Source: Ophiosphaerella korrae (lineage: Eukaryota; Ascomycota; Dothideomycetes; Pleosporales; Phaeosphaeriaceae). Taken from it: DNA of 64,000 nucleotides. Of the stretch, positions 46,010 to 58,181 are shown one piece after another. Under the pieces are notes generated by a model. It saw only the letters and a program-made list of their open reading frames with translations. It did not search any database and was not told the origin of the DNA. The position numbers and the translations under genes were made by a program. The stretch lies in the NCBI GenBank assembly GCA_028456385.1, contig JALNQF010000178.1, positions 26,016 through 90,015 on the forward strand. The letters run 5' to 3'. The number at the start of each line of letters is the position of its first letter. The stretch's first letter is position 1.

Positions 46010-48998
46010 TTATCGATAATCCATATCAGCTTCGTCAAATGAGATTTCACCCACTTGTTCCGAGTCGTCGACAGGTCCCTGTCGCTGCTCTCGCTCATTG
46101 TCGACGTCATCCATCTCCTCGTCTTCTTCGTCACTCGAGTGAGTAAAGCCACTAAGCAAGGAGCCTCCGCTGAAGGTGTACCCACCACCCCCAGTGTCAC
46201 CATGATTGGCAAGCTCCATGCTATCCAGGCCAATGTTGCCGTTGTTTGCCAAGCTGGCGTTGGAGAGCCCGCCCCCATCGCCGCCAAAGCCTGATGCCGC
46301 GTTGACCGCGTTGAGCACTGCCTGTCTTGGTCCGACGCTCATGTCCGGTCGTACGCCTCCGAGGATCGCGTTGTCTCGCTCTCGGGTTTCTGATAGGACG
46401 CTCTCTACATAGAAGACCCAGTCTTCACTGTGTACCTTGTCGATGACCGCCCGTGAAAGCGTGTCCTCGGTATGTCGTTCCGTAAATTTCAGCACCTCTT
46501 CTGCAATAAGCGTGAGATGGCCCATGTATCCCAGTCGCATATGCGTCTCTTTCTGGGCTTGGTCGCTTGCCTGCTGACCTTCTATAATCCTCTCTGTTAT
46601 TCGCCCGGTCTCAAAGAGGTCAATTGCCAATGAGCGATTGAATCCCCGATCCATATGCCCGTTAAATACCTGCTGAACAACATCGTATACTACATTGTGG
46701 AGGAAGTTATTCCACGGGAATCTGAAAAAGAAGTCCTACCTAGGTTAGTTGTGGCAAGCAGGGCGGTTGAAGTGGCTTACTAGTATTGTCGGGACGACCC
46801 TGTTCTCTACAAACGTCATTTTCAACAAATCGCCAACAACAGCGGTTCCGTCAATATCAATCTCGAAACTTGCGTTTGCATCGCCTTCGATGCTGCCGAG
46901 CACTACTGATCGTACACTTACTGAATCATCAATAGGAGTAATATCTGCGGGTTCAATCTCTGGTGCGGATGCGGTAAAGTGACTAGTATCGACACTGACA
47001 GCCTCGGGGTTACTCTCGCGGCTCTTACCCGCGAAGAGTGGTGCGGGCTTGTCATCAGGATGAGGCGACAACTCATCTGATGGATCTACGTTCCTTGATT
47101 CCGAGCTCTGGCTCAATTGCTGAGTTAGTAGAGACGGCCGGTCTTTGCCTTCGTGCTCCGACGAAGTGGCATCAGATGGTTCTTGCCCCTCCCCCATAAC
47201 CGTGTCGTTATCAAGATCGAGACCGCCAACCTTTGCAGACAACCCAGCTGACGTGGGCGATTCAGCATCATCCGCCAATTTGGGTGTGGCAACAGACTCA
47301 GATGCGACTGAATCCTTCGGTGGGGTCAAAGGCTCATCTACGAATTCGCTCTCGCCCCCACAAGCCTTCTCAGCAGGCGACTCCTTTGGCGTAACCTTTG
47401 GCGAGCGTTCGAGTGGCTCGCCAATCTGTTCTCTCTCATCTTTACTGGGTTGTGGAGGATCTACAGTTACCTCTGGTGCCGTGACTTTCTCGAAATCGTC
47501 TTCTGACGTGTTTTGCACCTGGAGAGGCTTAATTTCTGGAGGGAAATCCATTGATGGCGCGCGCGCATGGTGGAAGCCATGACTATCCACGCTCGTTGAG
47601 ACATCGCCTAGATTAATCGTTGTGGCGGGTGTAAGCTTACCCTCTGCCTTCAGGCGCTCGCGCTCAGTGTCTCGTCGTCTAACTTCAGCTTCACTGCCAC
47701 GTTCGTTGAGCAGAGCCATATTACTACAATGTAGTAACTCCGCCATTAGCTCGCATGTCTTGAAACGGTCGAACCCCAGAGGTTCAATCTTCTCGCCAAA
47801 GGCCGTCTTGAGCTCACGTTTCTTCGTAGTGGTGCTCCCATCCTTTTGCGTCACGATCTGGCTTGGGCTGTGTACTAGCTCCATGAACTGTGGGATATGG
47901 GTGGCAAATTGACGAAGTAATGTGCCAAGATAGATAGGATCGGAATTCTTGGGTACAGGACCGATCTGGTTTTCGAGGTCGTAATCCGAGTTGTTTTTAC
48001 GGATGACTTCGATAATGATGCCAACACCAACAGTTAAGGGATTGCCGCCACGTAACATGAAGTCTATTAGCTGCTTCAAGCACGAATCAGATACCAGCTG
48101 GCGAGTGAGCTCGTTGGGCCCAATGACAGACTGGTCTTGTGTGGTAGCATTGGCAGATATGGTGATGATGGCTTTCAGAAAGTCGCCGGCGGATGTTTGT
48201 GTAGACGTCGACTGATTCGGGCCGAGGAAGGAAATCAAATGCGGCACGAGATTCTGCTGTTGTAACCACTGCACGAGATTAGTCTCTCCTCGTTGGGCGT
48301 AAAAGACCACCTACATCGACAATGCCTTGCCCTCCTTCGTTCTTCTCGAGGCTGATAATTTTCAACAGCAAGTCCATGATAACAGGACAGTCAACATGCT
48401 GAAGCATGTCTGGCACGACATTGTCGAGCGACCTGAAGAACTCGAGCATCTCCTCCATCTTGCGGTCCAGAAGCGACTCGTTGACTTTGGTGAAATAGCC
48501 AGCCTGGACAGGATCAAGCGGTGCTGGCTGCTTGATGTAGGCCCAGAAGTGGCGCAAGGTTTCCTGGTTCTCCAAGACAGCCTCGGAGATAGACCAGACC
48601 TCAGAGGACAGGATCTCGCACGACACATAGGCGTACTTCATGCGCTGCCGCTCCTCCTTGCTCTCCTCTCCATCTTCAGACTGGGCGGTTGACGACGAGC
48701 GTGCCCGGCCAGCAACCTTGCCGAAGAAGCTGGCGCGATTGGAGCTGCCCGAATCGCTGACGACCTCCTCGCTCGCCTCTTCATCGGGGGTGCGGGCCTG
48801 CTTTGCCGCGGTGACATAGCGCAGCAGGCGCTCGAGGACATTTTCGTCGCGCAGATATTCAACCAGCTTGGAGTTTTGCTGCTTGAGCTCCTGGATCAGG
48901 TCGGACTCGTCCAGCAGCTCCTCGACGGTGACGTCAGGCTTGTCGAGGATGCTGTCGAGCGACGACAGCTGTGCATAGCCGCCAAAGCGCCAGAACAT
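46010..48998 (-). CDS. SAPS-domain protein phosphatase regulatory subunit (Sit4/PP6-associated)
   Basis: Minus-strand exons 48998-48315, 48268-46781 and 46735-46010 give 965 residues. It starts MFWRFGGYAQLSSLDSILDK, the usual opening of SAPS proteins, followed by LDESDLIQELKQQNSKLVEY. Both introns (46 and 45 bases) fall inside conserved blocks: after GGQGIVD before WLQQQNLVPHL, and after VVPTIL before DFFFRFPWNNFLHN. A long Ser/Pro/Glu-rich insert separates the two parts of the helical domain, and an acidic tail ends EISFDEADMDYR. Family members (yeast Sap155/Sap190, human PP6R) bind the Sit4/PP6 catalytic subunit and control cell cycle and TOR responses. It shares a divergent promoter of about 610 bases with vps60. 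Confidence 0.93.
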
Positions 48999-49609
48999 GG
49001 TGGGCTGGGCGGGGATGGGCTGGTGAAGCTCCCGTGTGTGCGGCTGCTTTGCGGGCGGGGCACGGAAAGGAGCGTGGAACTCGAGGGCGGCGGCAACACG
49101 GTGGAGCTCATGCGTGCTGGGAGGGGGGCCACGTCGATGCAAACAGCTGGGGCAGGGCACCGAGTTAGCAGAGCACGCAGAGGCAGAGGCAGAAGCAGAG
49201 GGTGAGACAGGAGGGCACGCATACCGGGGCTGGCGGTACACGGGACAAGTCGCCTGGCAGTGGCTGCACCTCTGTGATCTACACACACCCACGTAGCGAG
49301 AACACGATGGAGGGCAGGGCCGAGCAGAGCAGAGGTCCAAGAAGAAAAACAACCCAAGCATGCAATCCCCAAGGGCGTCTTTAGTAACGCCGCGTCAGGC
49401 CCCGGACTTCGATACGAGCAGCTCACTAATTGTTCTCTACCGTGTAGTGTGACAGGGCTGGCCAGGCTTGCCATGTGGGGATCTATCCGTTGGCGCCCGG
49501 CACGTGACAAAATGACGCCACGGCTGTGTAGCTGCAGGCGCCCTGATAACACCAAACCCACTGCCCGTGTACAGGAACATAGCACATAATCTGCGCAAAA
49601 CACCCCACC
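48999..49609. promoter_or_regulatory. Divergent intergenic promoter region (SAPS gene and vps60)
   Basis: Between the starts of two divergent genes. The minus-strand frame stays open back to 49361, but the conserved start is at 48998. No particular element identified. Confidence 0.4.
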
Positions 49610-50316
49610 ATGAACCGCCTATTCGGAGCAAAGAGCACCGCGCCCAAGCCCACGCTCACCAGCGCCATCTCCAACGTACGCACCATCCTTCCCCCCCCAC
49701 CACCACCACCACCACCACCCCTCCCAGCTAACCCTCCCAGGTCGACACGCGCATCGAAAGCCTCGACGTCAAGCTCTCCAAGCTCAACGCCGAGCTGACC
49801 GCCTACCAGCAGAAACTCACCAAGATGCGCGACGGCCCGGGCAAAACGGCCATCAAGCAAAAAGCCCTCAAGGTGCTGCAGCAGCGCAAGATGTACGAGG
49901 CCCAGCGCGACCAGCTGCAGGCGCAGTCGTGGAACATGGAGCAGGCCGGCATGATGCAGGACAACCTCAAGAACACCATGACGACCATCGACGCGATGAA
50001 GACGACGACCAAGGAGCTGCGCAAGCAGTATGGCAAGGTCGACATCGACAAGATCGAGAAGCTGCAGGATGAAATGGCCGACTTGATGGATATGGGCAAC
50101 GACATACAGGACGCGATTAGTCGCAGCTACGATGTGCCCGAGGACGTGGATGAGTCCGAGTTGGATGCTGAGCTGGAGGCGCTGGGCGACGAGGTGGAGC
50201 TTGAGGGCATTGGGGAGTCGTCGGGTGTTCCCAATTTCATGCTGGACGATGCGGCGCCGCCGCAGTTTATTGATGAGCCGCCAGAGGTGAATAAGGTTAA
50301 GGAGGCGGCGGGGTGA
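49610..50316 (+). CDS. vps60: ESCRT-III-related protein Vps60/CHMP5
   Basis: Exons 49610-49675 and 49741-50316 give 213 residues. It begins MNRLFGAKSTAPKPTLTSAI and, after the intron, has the Snf7 fold: DTRIESLDVKLSKLNAELTA, KALKVLQQRKMYEAQRDQLQ, then the Met-rich helix (ALTTIDAMK-type) and acidic C-terminal SELDAELEALGDEVELE with FIDEPPE. A basic N-terminal half and acidic C-terminal half are typical of ESCRT-III. Vps60 acts with Vta1/Vps4 in endosomal sorting. The 65-base intron is a C-rich, CCA-repeat tract. Confidence 0.95.
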
Positions 50317-50829
50317 GGGGTGTGGGGTGTGGGAGACGTATGCTTTATTTTGCCTCTGTGATGTTGCGTGCGCTGTGGTCATGCTGCGTGGGCGCACTCT
50401 TCTGCCTGTGACGGCTGGCTAGTTGCACATATCCAGCTGCGAGCATCTGCATCCGCTCGGTAGTGGGGGAGCGCGGACTGCATTGCTGCCTTGGTACCGG
50501 CTTACCGACCAAGAGCGATGCTGAACCGTCCGGAATTAGACATGGACGAGTTCTGATATGTATAATGTATAGTTAGCTAGGCATGGCTAATTCATTGTTC
50601 TAGCATCGCATGCTGTCTCTTGTCCTTACCGTTGAAGATCATGAACCCATCATACGCAGCACGTGCTTAACCAAGCAACAATATAAATCTTCACAGTCGA
50701 ATACAGTCATCATTAACAGCAATCATCAATAAATTTCAAATTTAATTCCTACCGGAAAACCTATCAACCATCCACCCACCATCAAACCCTAACGCCACCC
50801 ATGCTCGTAAATCGTAAAACACAAACCCA
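50317..50829. other. Convergent 3' region between vps60 and rei1
   Basis: 3' flanks of two convergent genes; AT-richer near 50690-50760. No gene supported. Confidence 0.4.
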
Positions 50830-52476
50830 CTACTGCAGGAGAGGATCACGGAAATGCTTCTGGAAATTTCCGCGCTTCTCATTGCCCGCCTGGTAATGAT
50901 TCTTCGCTCGCTGCGCCCGCTTCTGCTCGCGCTTTTCAACCGCGCGAATCTCAGCCTTCTTGGCGTCACTGACGCCAATCATGCCCATGCCGCCTTCTGC
51001 GCGGGTGACGAGTTGGCGGCTGCGTCCTTGTCTTTGTTCATTGTCGTCAGCGTCGTCAGCATCCATGTCGACGTCCGAGCCGTCATCTTTAGTCGAGCCA
51101 GCGGTCAGGCGGCGTTGGGCGTTTTCCATGCGTTCTGCAACGCCCGGGTAGTTGCGGAGGTTCTGGCGGAAGTATTTGTTGAGTGATCGATGGCCGGCGG
51201 TGCGTCCTGAGGGGAGGTGGAGCTCGTAGTCGTCGTGGTAAACAGCATGGGGTGTGCCGTGGGCATGTGAATGAAAGCCGTCGGCCGCGCGGTGGGGGCG
51301 GGGGTCGGCGTGGTTGTGATGTTTGGATTTGTTGAGTGACTTGAGGCGATGGGTGCGATCGATAGGGACGGCGGTTATCTCGTCGGTTGGCACGCTGGAC
51401 ACAGTGCTATCGGTCTCCCAGCCAGCATCGTCCTCGTTGCTTGACATGGCGGCGTTGTCGTTGGTGGCAGTGACCGTCTCACGCTTGGCGCCAAGCTTGA
51501 CGCCACCTCCTTGTGTTGATGTCGAGTCGTCCGAGTCCTCTGCGTCGTTCTCCATATCATCGAATTGGGCAGCATCTGGGTATGAGCTCCGGAAGTCGTA
51601 AAACTGGCCAACTTCGACAAGCTCAGCGTCCGTCTCAAACGCAATCATGCAATGGCCCCTGTCGCGCATGTGTGTCTGGATACCGGCTGGTGTGTGGACA
51701 ATCTTGTGGCACTTCAAACATTCGTGATTGATGTGAATCTTGTCGTGGAGATACTTGATGAGTTTCTCGGGTTCCACTAGATACTCCTTCTCGGGAATGA
51801 ACATGCCATGGAAGCGGCCCATGTGATTGACGTTTAGGGAATAGCTCGGTGACTTGTAGTTGCAGAAGAGGCAGTCTACTAAGGGATCGCTGGGGACCTT
51901 TGCAGACGTCGCTACCGAGTTCTTGTCGTCATCGACACCAGCTTCATCCGTGTCCATGGGGTTCTCAGATCTGTCTAAGCTTGCATTCTTGATGCCATCA
52001 ACGACTTCGGACAACTCTTTTTCAGTACTGCCATTGACTGTGGCCTCCGACTCAGCCATGGATTCGCCAAGAGAGAAGGACGAGCTGACCATGGAGCCCG
52101 TGACTGAGGCGGCATCGTCCAGGTGTGCGCACCTGCCTGCCTTGACAACATTCGTCCTGTGCTTTTGGCTGTTAAGATGGTTGTTGTAGGCATTTTCGCT
52201 AAAGTACGTCTTCTGGCAAATTGTGCACGATTTTTCAAATGAGGCTTTTGCGGCAGAGGCGGCGGCTGTGGCCTTGTTGGCCAGGACTTTTTCAGTGAAG
52301 ACCTCGGAGGAGAGGGGTGGCAGGGAGGCCACGCGGCGCTTGAGATTGTAGCGATGCCAGTCGGTTTGCATGTGTGCCCGCTGTAGTTCACTGGAGCGGA
52401 AGGCAACCTGGCATGTGTTGCAGGTAAAGGGGTGGGTGGACTGGACATTTGCCTGTGTTGGGGCCTGAGACGCCAT
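50830..52476 (-). CDS. rei1: Cytoplasmic 60S ribosome biogenesis factor Rei1/Reh1
   Basis: A single-exon minus-strand gene of 548 residues. Four C2H2-type zinc fingers: FTCNTCQVAFRSSELQRAHM (residues 18-40), CTICQKTYFSENAYNNHLNS (about 85-105), DCLFCNYKSPSYSLNVNHM (about 200-222) and HECLKCHKIVHTPAGIQTHM (about 250-275). An acidic linker and a His-rich stretch follow, then the C-terminal LPSGRTAGHRSLNKYFRQNL block and a basic tail. Rei1 probes the polypeptide exit tunnel of pre-60S particles and helps recycle Arx1 in the cytoplasm. The divergent neighbour is the HECT ligase, about 510 bases away. Confidence 0.93.
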   Translation of the reverse strand: MASQAPTQANVQSTHPFTCNTCQVAFRSSELQRAHMQTDWHRYNLKRRVASLPPLSSEVFTEKVLANKATAAASAAKASFEKSCTICQKTYFSENAYNNHLNSQKHRTNVVKAGRCAHLDDAASVTGSMVSSSFSLGESMAESEATVNGSTEKELSEVVDGIKNASLDRSENPMDTDEAGVDDDKNSVATSAKVPSDPLVDCLFCNYKSPSYSLNVNHMGRFHGMFIPEKEYLVEPEKLIKYLHDKIHINHECLKCHKIVHTPAGIQTHMRDRGHCMIAFETDAELVEVGQFYDFRSSYPDAAQFDDMENDAEDSDDSTSTQGGGVKLGAKRETVTATNDNAAMSSNEDDAGWETDSTVSSVPTDEITAVPIDRTHRLKSLNKSKHHNHADPRPHRAADGFHSHAHGTPHAVYHDDYELHLPSGRTAGHRSLNKYFRQNLRNYPGVAERMENAQRRLTAGSTKDDGSDVDMDADDADDNEQRQGRSRQLVTRAEGGMGMIGVSDAKKAEIRAVEKREQKRAQRAKNHYQAGNEKRGNFQKHFRDPLLQ

Positions 52477-52988
52477 GGTGAGCGCTGTAGATAGTCTGGG
52501 GATATGGGTAAGAGGTGGTGGGTGGTGTTGGGCAGAAAAGTAGAATAATTCAAGTTAGTGGGGGTTGTGGGCAGTCACTTCGGGGCGTTTGTGACTGGCT
52601 AGGAGGCAAAATTTGGCTCAGCCGGCTCAACCGCGATTATGAATCAAAACGTGGGCTCCACCATGTATTGCTTTTAGGGTGCCGGAAAGGCGGAGATGAC
52701 GAGAATAGGGCGAATGGAGCATGCGGCGGCGATGCTGCCATTGTACTAATTGTGTCGACAAGAGGGCCCCAGAGCTATGACGTTAAGATGCCAAGCCACA
52801 CCCCTGCTCTCGCTTTCGGAAGAGCCACCCCACCGGCCGCTACCCAGCCCCTCAGCCCTATAGACAGGTTCTAATGCACTGCTCATGCCACTTTCACCCA
52901 CGCTGACAGAGTGGGATTAGCGACACAGGGACAGGGAAATAACTCGCACCATGACCACCAGAGGCCTCACAGCTGAGCCGCAGATGAT
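52477..52988. promoter_or_regulatory. Divergent promoter region (rei1 and HECT ligase)
   Basis: Between the two divergent starts. No gene or defined site supported. Confidence 0.4.
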
Positions 52989-55900
52989 ATGACCTCGCCA
53001 GACGGAGGGCACGCGCCCTCGCCTTCGGCCACGACAATAGGCAGCCGGACGAACCAGATGGACGGCATGGGCAGCATACCGCTAGTCGACGTGAGCGATG
53101 CCAGCCGGGTGTTGGATTGCGCACAGGCAAAGAGACAGCTTCGCTTCCAGCGGCTTGTCCGGCAGTATGTCCTCCCCCCCCCTCCGGCCTTCCCCTTGTC
53201 GTGTCCCTCTAAGGGAAGCTAATAAGTGGTGAAGCTACATGTCTCAAATACTCCATGGCTGCAAGAACCCCATTTGCACCACGCCTACCTGCCTCTCCTG
53301 CCTGAAACGCGTTGCCTCGCGCCCTGTTCGCCCACCCACCCAACTGACCGCATGTGCCCTTGCCCACTACCTCGCCAACCAGGGCGACCCGTCAGGCCGA
53401 CTCTGCCCCCACGAGCTCAATGTTCTGCCTATGTCCTTGGGCATCGATAGCACGGCTGGCCCTGCAACACGTACCAAAGCTATCGCACACGGAGAAGCTA
53501 TCAACAGGCGGCATCAGACGAGGATGGATTCGAAATCGCTGTCGCAGAATTTGTATGACAGCATGAGTCTCATATGTGCTTACTCGAGCCAACTCCCTAG
53601 CCCTTCTTCGCTTCTCCAATCCATTCGTTCTCTCAGTCCTTCCACGTCCCACGCAGTGGCTGCTCCTCGTGAAACAATTGATACAGAGTCGCAAAGCGGG
53701 CCAGATACCTTGCCGCGTGTTGTCGCTACCGTCCGCACAAATGGCGGAAGCGTCATACCTCGTGCCAGTGGACGTACGCGTACTGCCTCTGCCTCGCCTG
53801 AGATTCTTGATAGTGGTCAGCAGATTCACAGAATTCCATATCAACGGCCTGAATCAGCTGGGCCAGTTGATCAACCTTTGCCTGATAAAGCCCAAGGCTC
53901 ATCAAAATTAGTCATATCAAAAACAGGAAAGAAAAACTTCACCCTTGGCAGATCTGCTCATACGATGAGGCAGACCATTGCACCGTCTGAGACGCCAGAA
54001 AGTATCCAAAGAAACTGGAATTCTGCTTCTCATACTGATCCAGTGCTTCCTGTACTATCGTTACTGAATTGCACAACTTTGGAAGAGCTCAAAAATAGTC
54101 TTCATAGCCAGCATGAGAATCAACGTCATGGCAATCACAGCTTCAATCTAAATCACGGTACGAATCGCCATTTGCAGCCACCACGATCGTTCGTCGATAG
54201 ATCCTTATTCTATACGTTGAGTGACCCTGAAACGCTGCTGAAGTCTTTCCATGATACCAACAGCACTTTCGGAATGTCGTCGCTATCGCATCTTGATTCC
54301 GCCCGCCTTACACAATCCTTTGCGGATTGGCATGCATTCAATGGACCTCTGATATTTGATAGTCTGTGGATTGCATTAGACGCACTCTTTAGGCCTCCTC
54401 CACAGCTTAAAAATCAAAGAAACTCATGCCCAACATCTCCGCGCAGAGGTGCCGCAAAGAGCAGTCCTACCGAACGTCACGACCAAGCACAGACATCAGC
54501 ATCCCAGCGTTACTTTACCAATAAAGAGGCGGCCCATATTATTATGATATGTATCCATGCACTAACTTCTTCGGTGTCCGTTGGCCTACCACATATCTGG
54601 CCTTACTTACGTTCACTGAGAGCTCGTGGTGTCAGCTTTTCAAGCGAAGCCCCCTTCGCTGCCGACGACAACGAATCCAAGCGCTCATTGATACGCATAA
54701 TAGATGAACTTGAATACGAGCCAGCTGTTCGCCTCGCTGAGCGACTGCTATGTGCCATAGGTGCACGAATCTGCTTCCAACAAATTATATGGACCATTAA
54801 AGAGCAGGGGGGGTACCAGGGCCAGCACACTGATGAGAATTCAGATCCTCCTGTTCTGGAAATCCTTATGCAGCATCTGAGTGTGATCGAGGAGGTTGCT
54901 TTGGCCAGCAAACAGGGTACAACGCCTGACAATACTAGAAGTGATGATCCGGGTTGGACCGTGACCGCCACTTTTTTTGAGTGGGTGAAGACTATTATCA
55001 TTAAAAAATGGAATACAAAGCCCGAAATCAATAAATGGTCAAGTGTAGGAGCATCAATCATGCTATTAGATCATTTTTGTAAGTGATCATCCAAGCGCTA
55101 CTGATCGCCTTACTGATAAGAACAGACGCATCAAAATATTTTTTGAACCTCCGCCCGGAGATGTTCGCTATTGAATTCATAAGTGAGCGACTGGATACAA
55201 CAGAGGAACCCTTGAAATATCTTAGCTGGACAGAGCAGCCGAACACGTTTCACGTCCTCCAATACAAGTCTCTGTTTCACGCGGATCATCTGGTTAAGTA
55301 CTTCCGGACAATAAACTTCACGAGTATGATGTCGCAATATGATCACACTACGCGCACGCATCACATGTCACGATCTCTTGACTCACTTGTTCGCGGATCC
55401 CACCGGACGTTACTGATCACCCTAATGGCGGTTACAATGAGCGACTGTTTGATCCTAGATGTCAGTAGAGAAAACCCTTTCAAAGATACCCTTGATCAAT
55501 TGTGGAACCTGGAAAAACGTATGCTATTAAAACCATTGAAGGTTAAAATGGGCCAGCACGAGGGTGAGGTTGGCGCTGACCACGGAGGTGTATCTTATGA
55601 GTTCTTTCGCGTAGTGTTAAGCGAGGCATTCAAACCAGACTATGGTGCGAGTTCATTCCTCGTTGTTACTTTTGACACGGCTAACAGCAATAGGTATGTT
55701 CACGCTCGATCCAAACACGCGCATGACATGGTTTCAGCCTAATACTTTGGAGCCTAATTGGAAATTTGAGATGATTGGTGTGCTCTTTAGTCTCGCTATC
55801 TATAATGGCATCACTCTGCCAGTCACGTTTCCATTAGCCTTGTACCGCTTTTTGCTCCTCAAAGGAGCCCCTTGTCGTCCCGAAAAACTTCAAGATTACG

Positions 55901-56658
55901 ACATGGACATCCTGGAGGATGGCTGGCCTGATCTGTTCAAGGGATTTGAGCAACTGCTTGCTTGGACGGATGGTGATGTCGGAGATGTTTTCGTACGTGA
56001 CTACACATTCAGTTACCAGGCTTTTGGGCAGCGGATCGATCACAATATGAGGGAACCTTATACCTGGCCCAGACAAGCGACCCCCCATTCTCCAATCTTA
56101 CGGCCAGAGGATTTGTTATGCATCGAAAACAAAGAAGAAGCTGAGTCAGTCACAAACGAGAACAGAGAAGACTTCATCTGCGACTACATACACCACCTCA
56201 TCTACCTTTCTATCGAACCACAACTTCAGGCCTTCAAGAAGGGCTTCCTAGCTTGTTTACAACCAAAGTCTTTACAATTGTTTACAGCGGAAACTCTTCG
56301 ACACTTAGTAGAAGGCGAGCAGCACATCTCCATCCCTGCGCTTCGTCGCTGTACACGCTACGAGGAGGGCTATTCAGCTACTCATCCTACGATCCAGTAC
56401 TTCTGGGCCGTTGTAGAGAAGTTCGACCAAAATGACTGCCGCCATCTACTGGAATTCGTCACAGCATCAGATCGAGTTCCGGTCACTGGATACAACGGCA
56501 TCACTTTTCACATTGTGAAAGTTGGAGATGTAGACATGCTGCCGACAAGCTCGACATGCTTTGGTAAGCTTTGTCTGCCGGAATACAAGGATGAAGAGAC
56601 CTTGAAATCGAAGCTGGAGCTGGCGATTCGGAATTCAAAAGGGTTTGGCGTAGTGTAG
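52989..56658 (+). CDS. HECT-domain E3 ubiquitin ligase with N-terminal zinc-binding AZUL-like domain
   Basis: Exons 52989-53164, 53235-55078, 55126-55644 and 55694-56658 give 1167 residues. The first splice produces a Cys-rich segment, MSQILHGCKNPICTTPTCLS, like the AZUL domain of E6AP-type ligases. The middle is Ser/Thr/Pro-rich and poorly conserved. The HECT domain begins near residue 800: DTLDQLWNLEKRMLLKPLKV, EGEVGADHGGVSYEFFRVVL, and, across the last intron, DYGMFTLDPNTRMTWFQPNT. Next come LAWTDGDVGDVFVRDYTFSY, LEFVTASDRVPVTGYNG and the catalytic Cys in MLPTSSTCFGKLCLPEY, ending NSKGFGVV. It transfers ubiquitin through a thioester on that Cys; substrates unknown. Intact as predicted. Confidence 0.92.
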
Positions 56659-57765
56659 TGATTGGGATGTGCTCTGTGGAATAGAAAAAAGTCACGGCTA
56701 GACAATCACATGCAGCAATGTTTTCTGCGGAATAGGACTAGATGACATGGACACAAATGGTAGTATAAAAAATCATTTCATTAAAATGGTCCAAATGCAT
56801 AACCCAAATCTCCCAGTCACGTAAGCCCATGTGTCGTTATTCCCACGCAGATAGTAGTTGTTCACCACCTGACGTCATGCCTCCCCATGCCCCATTGCCG
56901 ATCCCCCAATCTTATCAAATCCACCATTCTTACCCCGCAGGACTCCATCCGCGCACCCTGAACGATCACACGATCACATTTCCCACAATCACCACCCCAT
57001 CCAGGGTCAGCAGCACAAGCCAAGTCCTGATAAGCTCGACGATCCCCAGTGGTGCCCGCATCTCACCACTCACCATCTCCTGCCAATGCGTTCAAGCCTT
57101 GAGGCAAGACTTGGCCCATGATGCTTGCAGGCCCAAAACACCGATAAACATGTCCAGTGTGAATGGCTGCTCGCGTGCGGGATAATTCGGAGGAGCTAAA
57201 CAGCTACACCCGCATAGCCCAACCCGTGGTTGCGCATTGCGTAGTGTGTGAAGATCACCGCACAGGCGCGCGATATAAAACCACCCAGCGTCCATTGCAC
57301 CAACGCGACCCAAACAAACGACCACTATCCCAAGTTTCCATGCACGTATCCCAGGGAACGTGGCTTTGCACCCTGGCCACAGCATTCCACACCACTGAGC
57401 ACAACTTGCCCCTCTGGGCACAGCTGAGCAGCAGCGCCCAGCCCGCTTGATATCAAGCATTCCGCACTCCCCTGCACAACCGACCAGCGCACAAAGTCAT
57501 CCTGGACAACGTGGCTTTGGCACGCCGTTGCTTGTTTGCACCCTGGACACAGCGTTCTACACCCATCTACTTTACATGCCCCTTTGGGTGCGGCTGAGTT
57601 GTCTATGCGCCGCCTAGACCAAGCGAGGCGCAATACTTGTCTAGTCAATATCAAGCTACCCCTGCTGGCCTAAACCTAAACCCACTAAAACTACACGTCT
57701 AGCCCGCCTTTGACTCGCTGGTGAAATCATTGTGTAATTACCCAGGCGATTTACTGGATGCAATT
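56659..57765. other. Intergenic region with a tandemly similar segment
   Basis: No gene supported. Related sequence occurs twice, near 57350-57450 (GGGAACGTGGCTTTGCACCC, CTGGCCACAGC) and 57510-57600 (ACAACGTGGCTTTGGCAC, CCTGGACACAGC), suggesting an imperfect local duplication. Confidence 0.4.
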
Positions 57766-58181
57766 ATGTTTGGCGCGGCGGAGCGGAATAGTTATGTCCC
57801 GTATGGGCGGGGTGGAGCGGGCAACATGCGTAAGTTTTTTTTTTTTAACATTTTTCACTTCTTTGCGTAGTTCTGTACGCTGTTTAAATCGCAGCTCACG
57901 ATGTATGTATAGGCAGTAAATCGTCGATTCGCGAGGCGTGGATGAAGATTTTGGCGCAGCCTGAGCGGCGGGGCCCGGTGCTAGTGTCGAGTCCCGAGGA
58001 GCATTATGCCACGTCCAAGTCGGAGCCTCGCTCGCCGTATTCGAGGAGGCGAAAGAGTACAGGGAGTAGTTTGTGGAGTTCTTCGGGTACCGCGACCGAG
58101 CATCGGTCGGGGTGGAGTCGGTTGTTTAGGAGAAGTTCGGCGAGGGAAGAGGATGAGAAGATTGATGAGACGGGGTTATGA
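57766..58181 (+). CDS. Small GRGGAGN-motif protein (DUF3602-like)
   Basis: Exons 57766-57829 and 57913-58181 give 110 residues. The first exon carries YVPYGRGGAGNM, the hallmark of the fungal DUF3602/Par32 type. The second, after an 83-base intron with a T run, reads RSKSSIREAWMKILAQPERR, then Ser/Arg-rich low-complexity sequence ending EEDEKIDETGL. Members are small phosphoproteins, in yeast linked to TOR and rapamycin responses; role here unknown. Only one GRGGAGN copy is present, whereas longer relatives have several. Confidence 0.7.

Noticed and set aside
49483..50397. 304-codon minus-strand frame
   Set aside because: Antisense of vps60; His/Leu/Val-rich with no domain.
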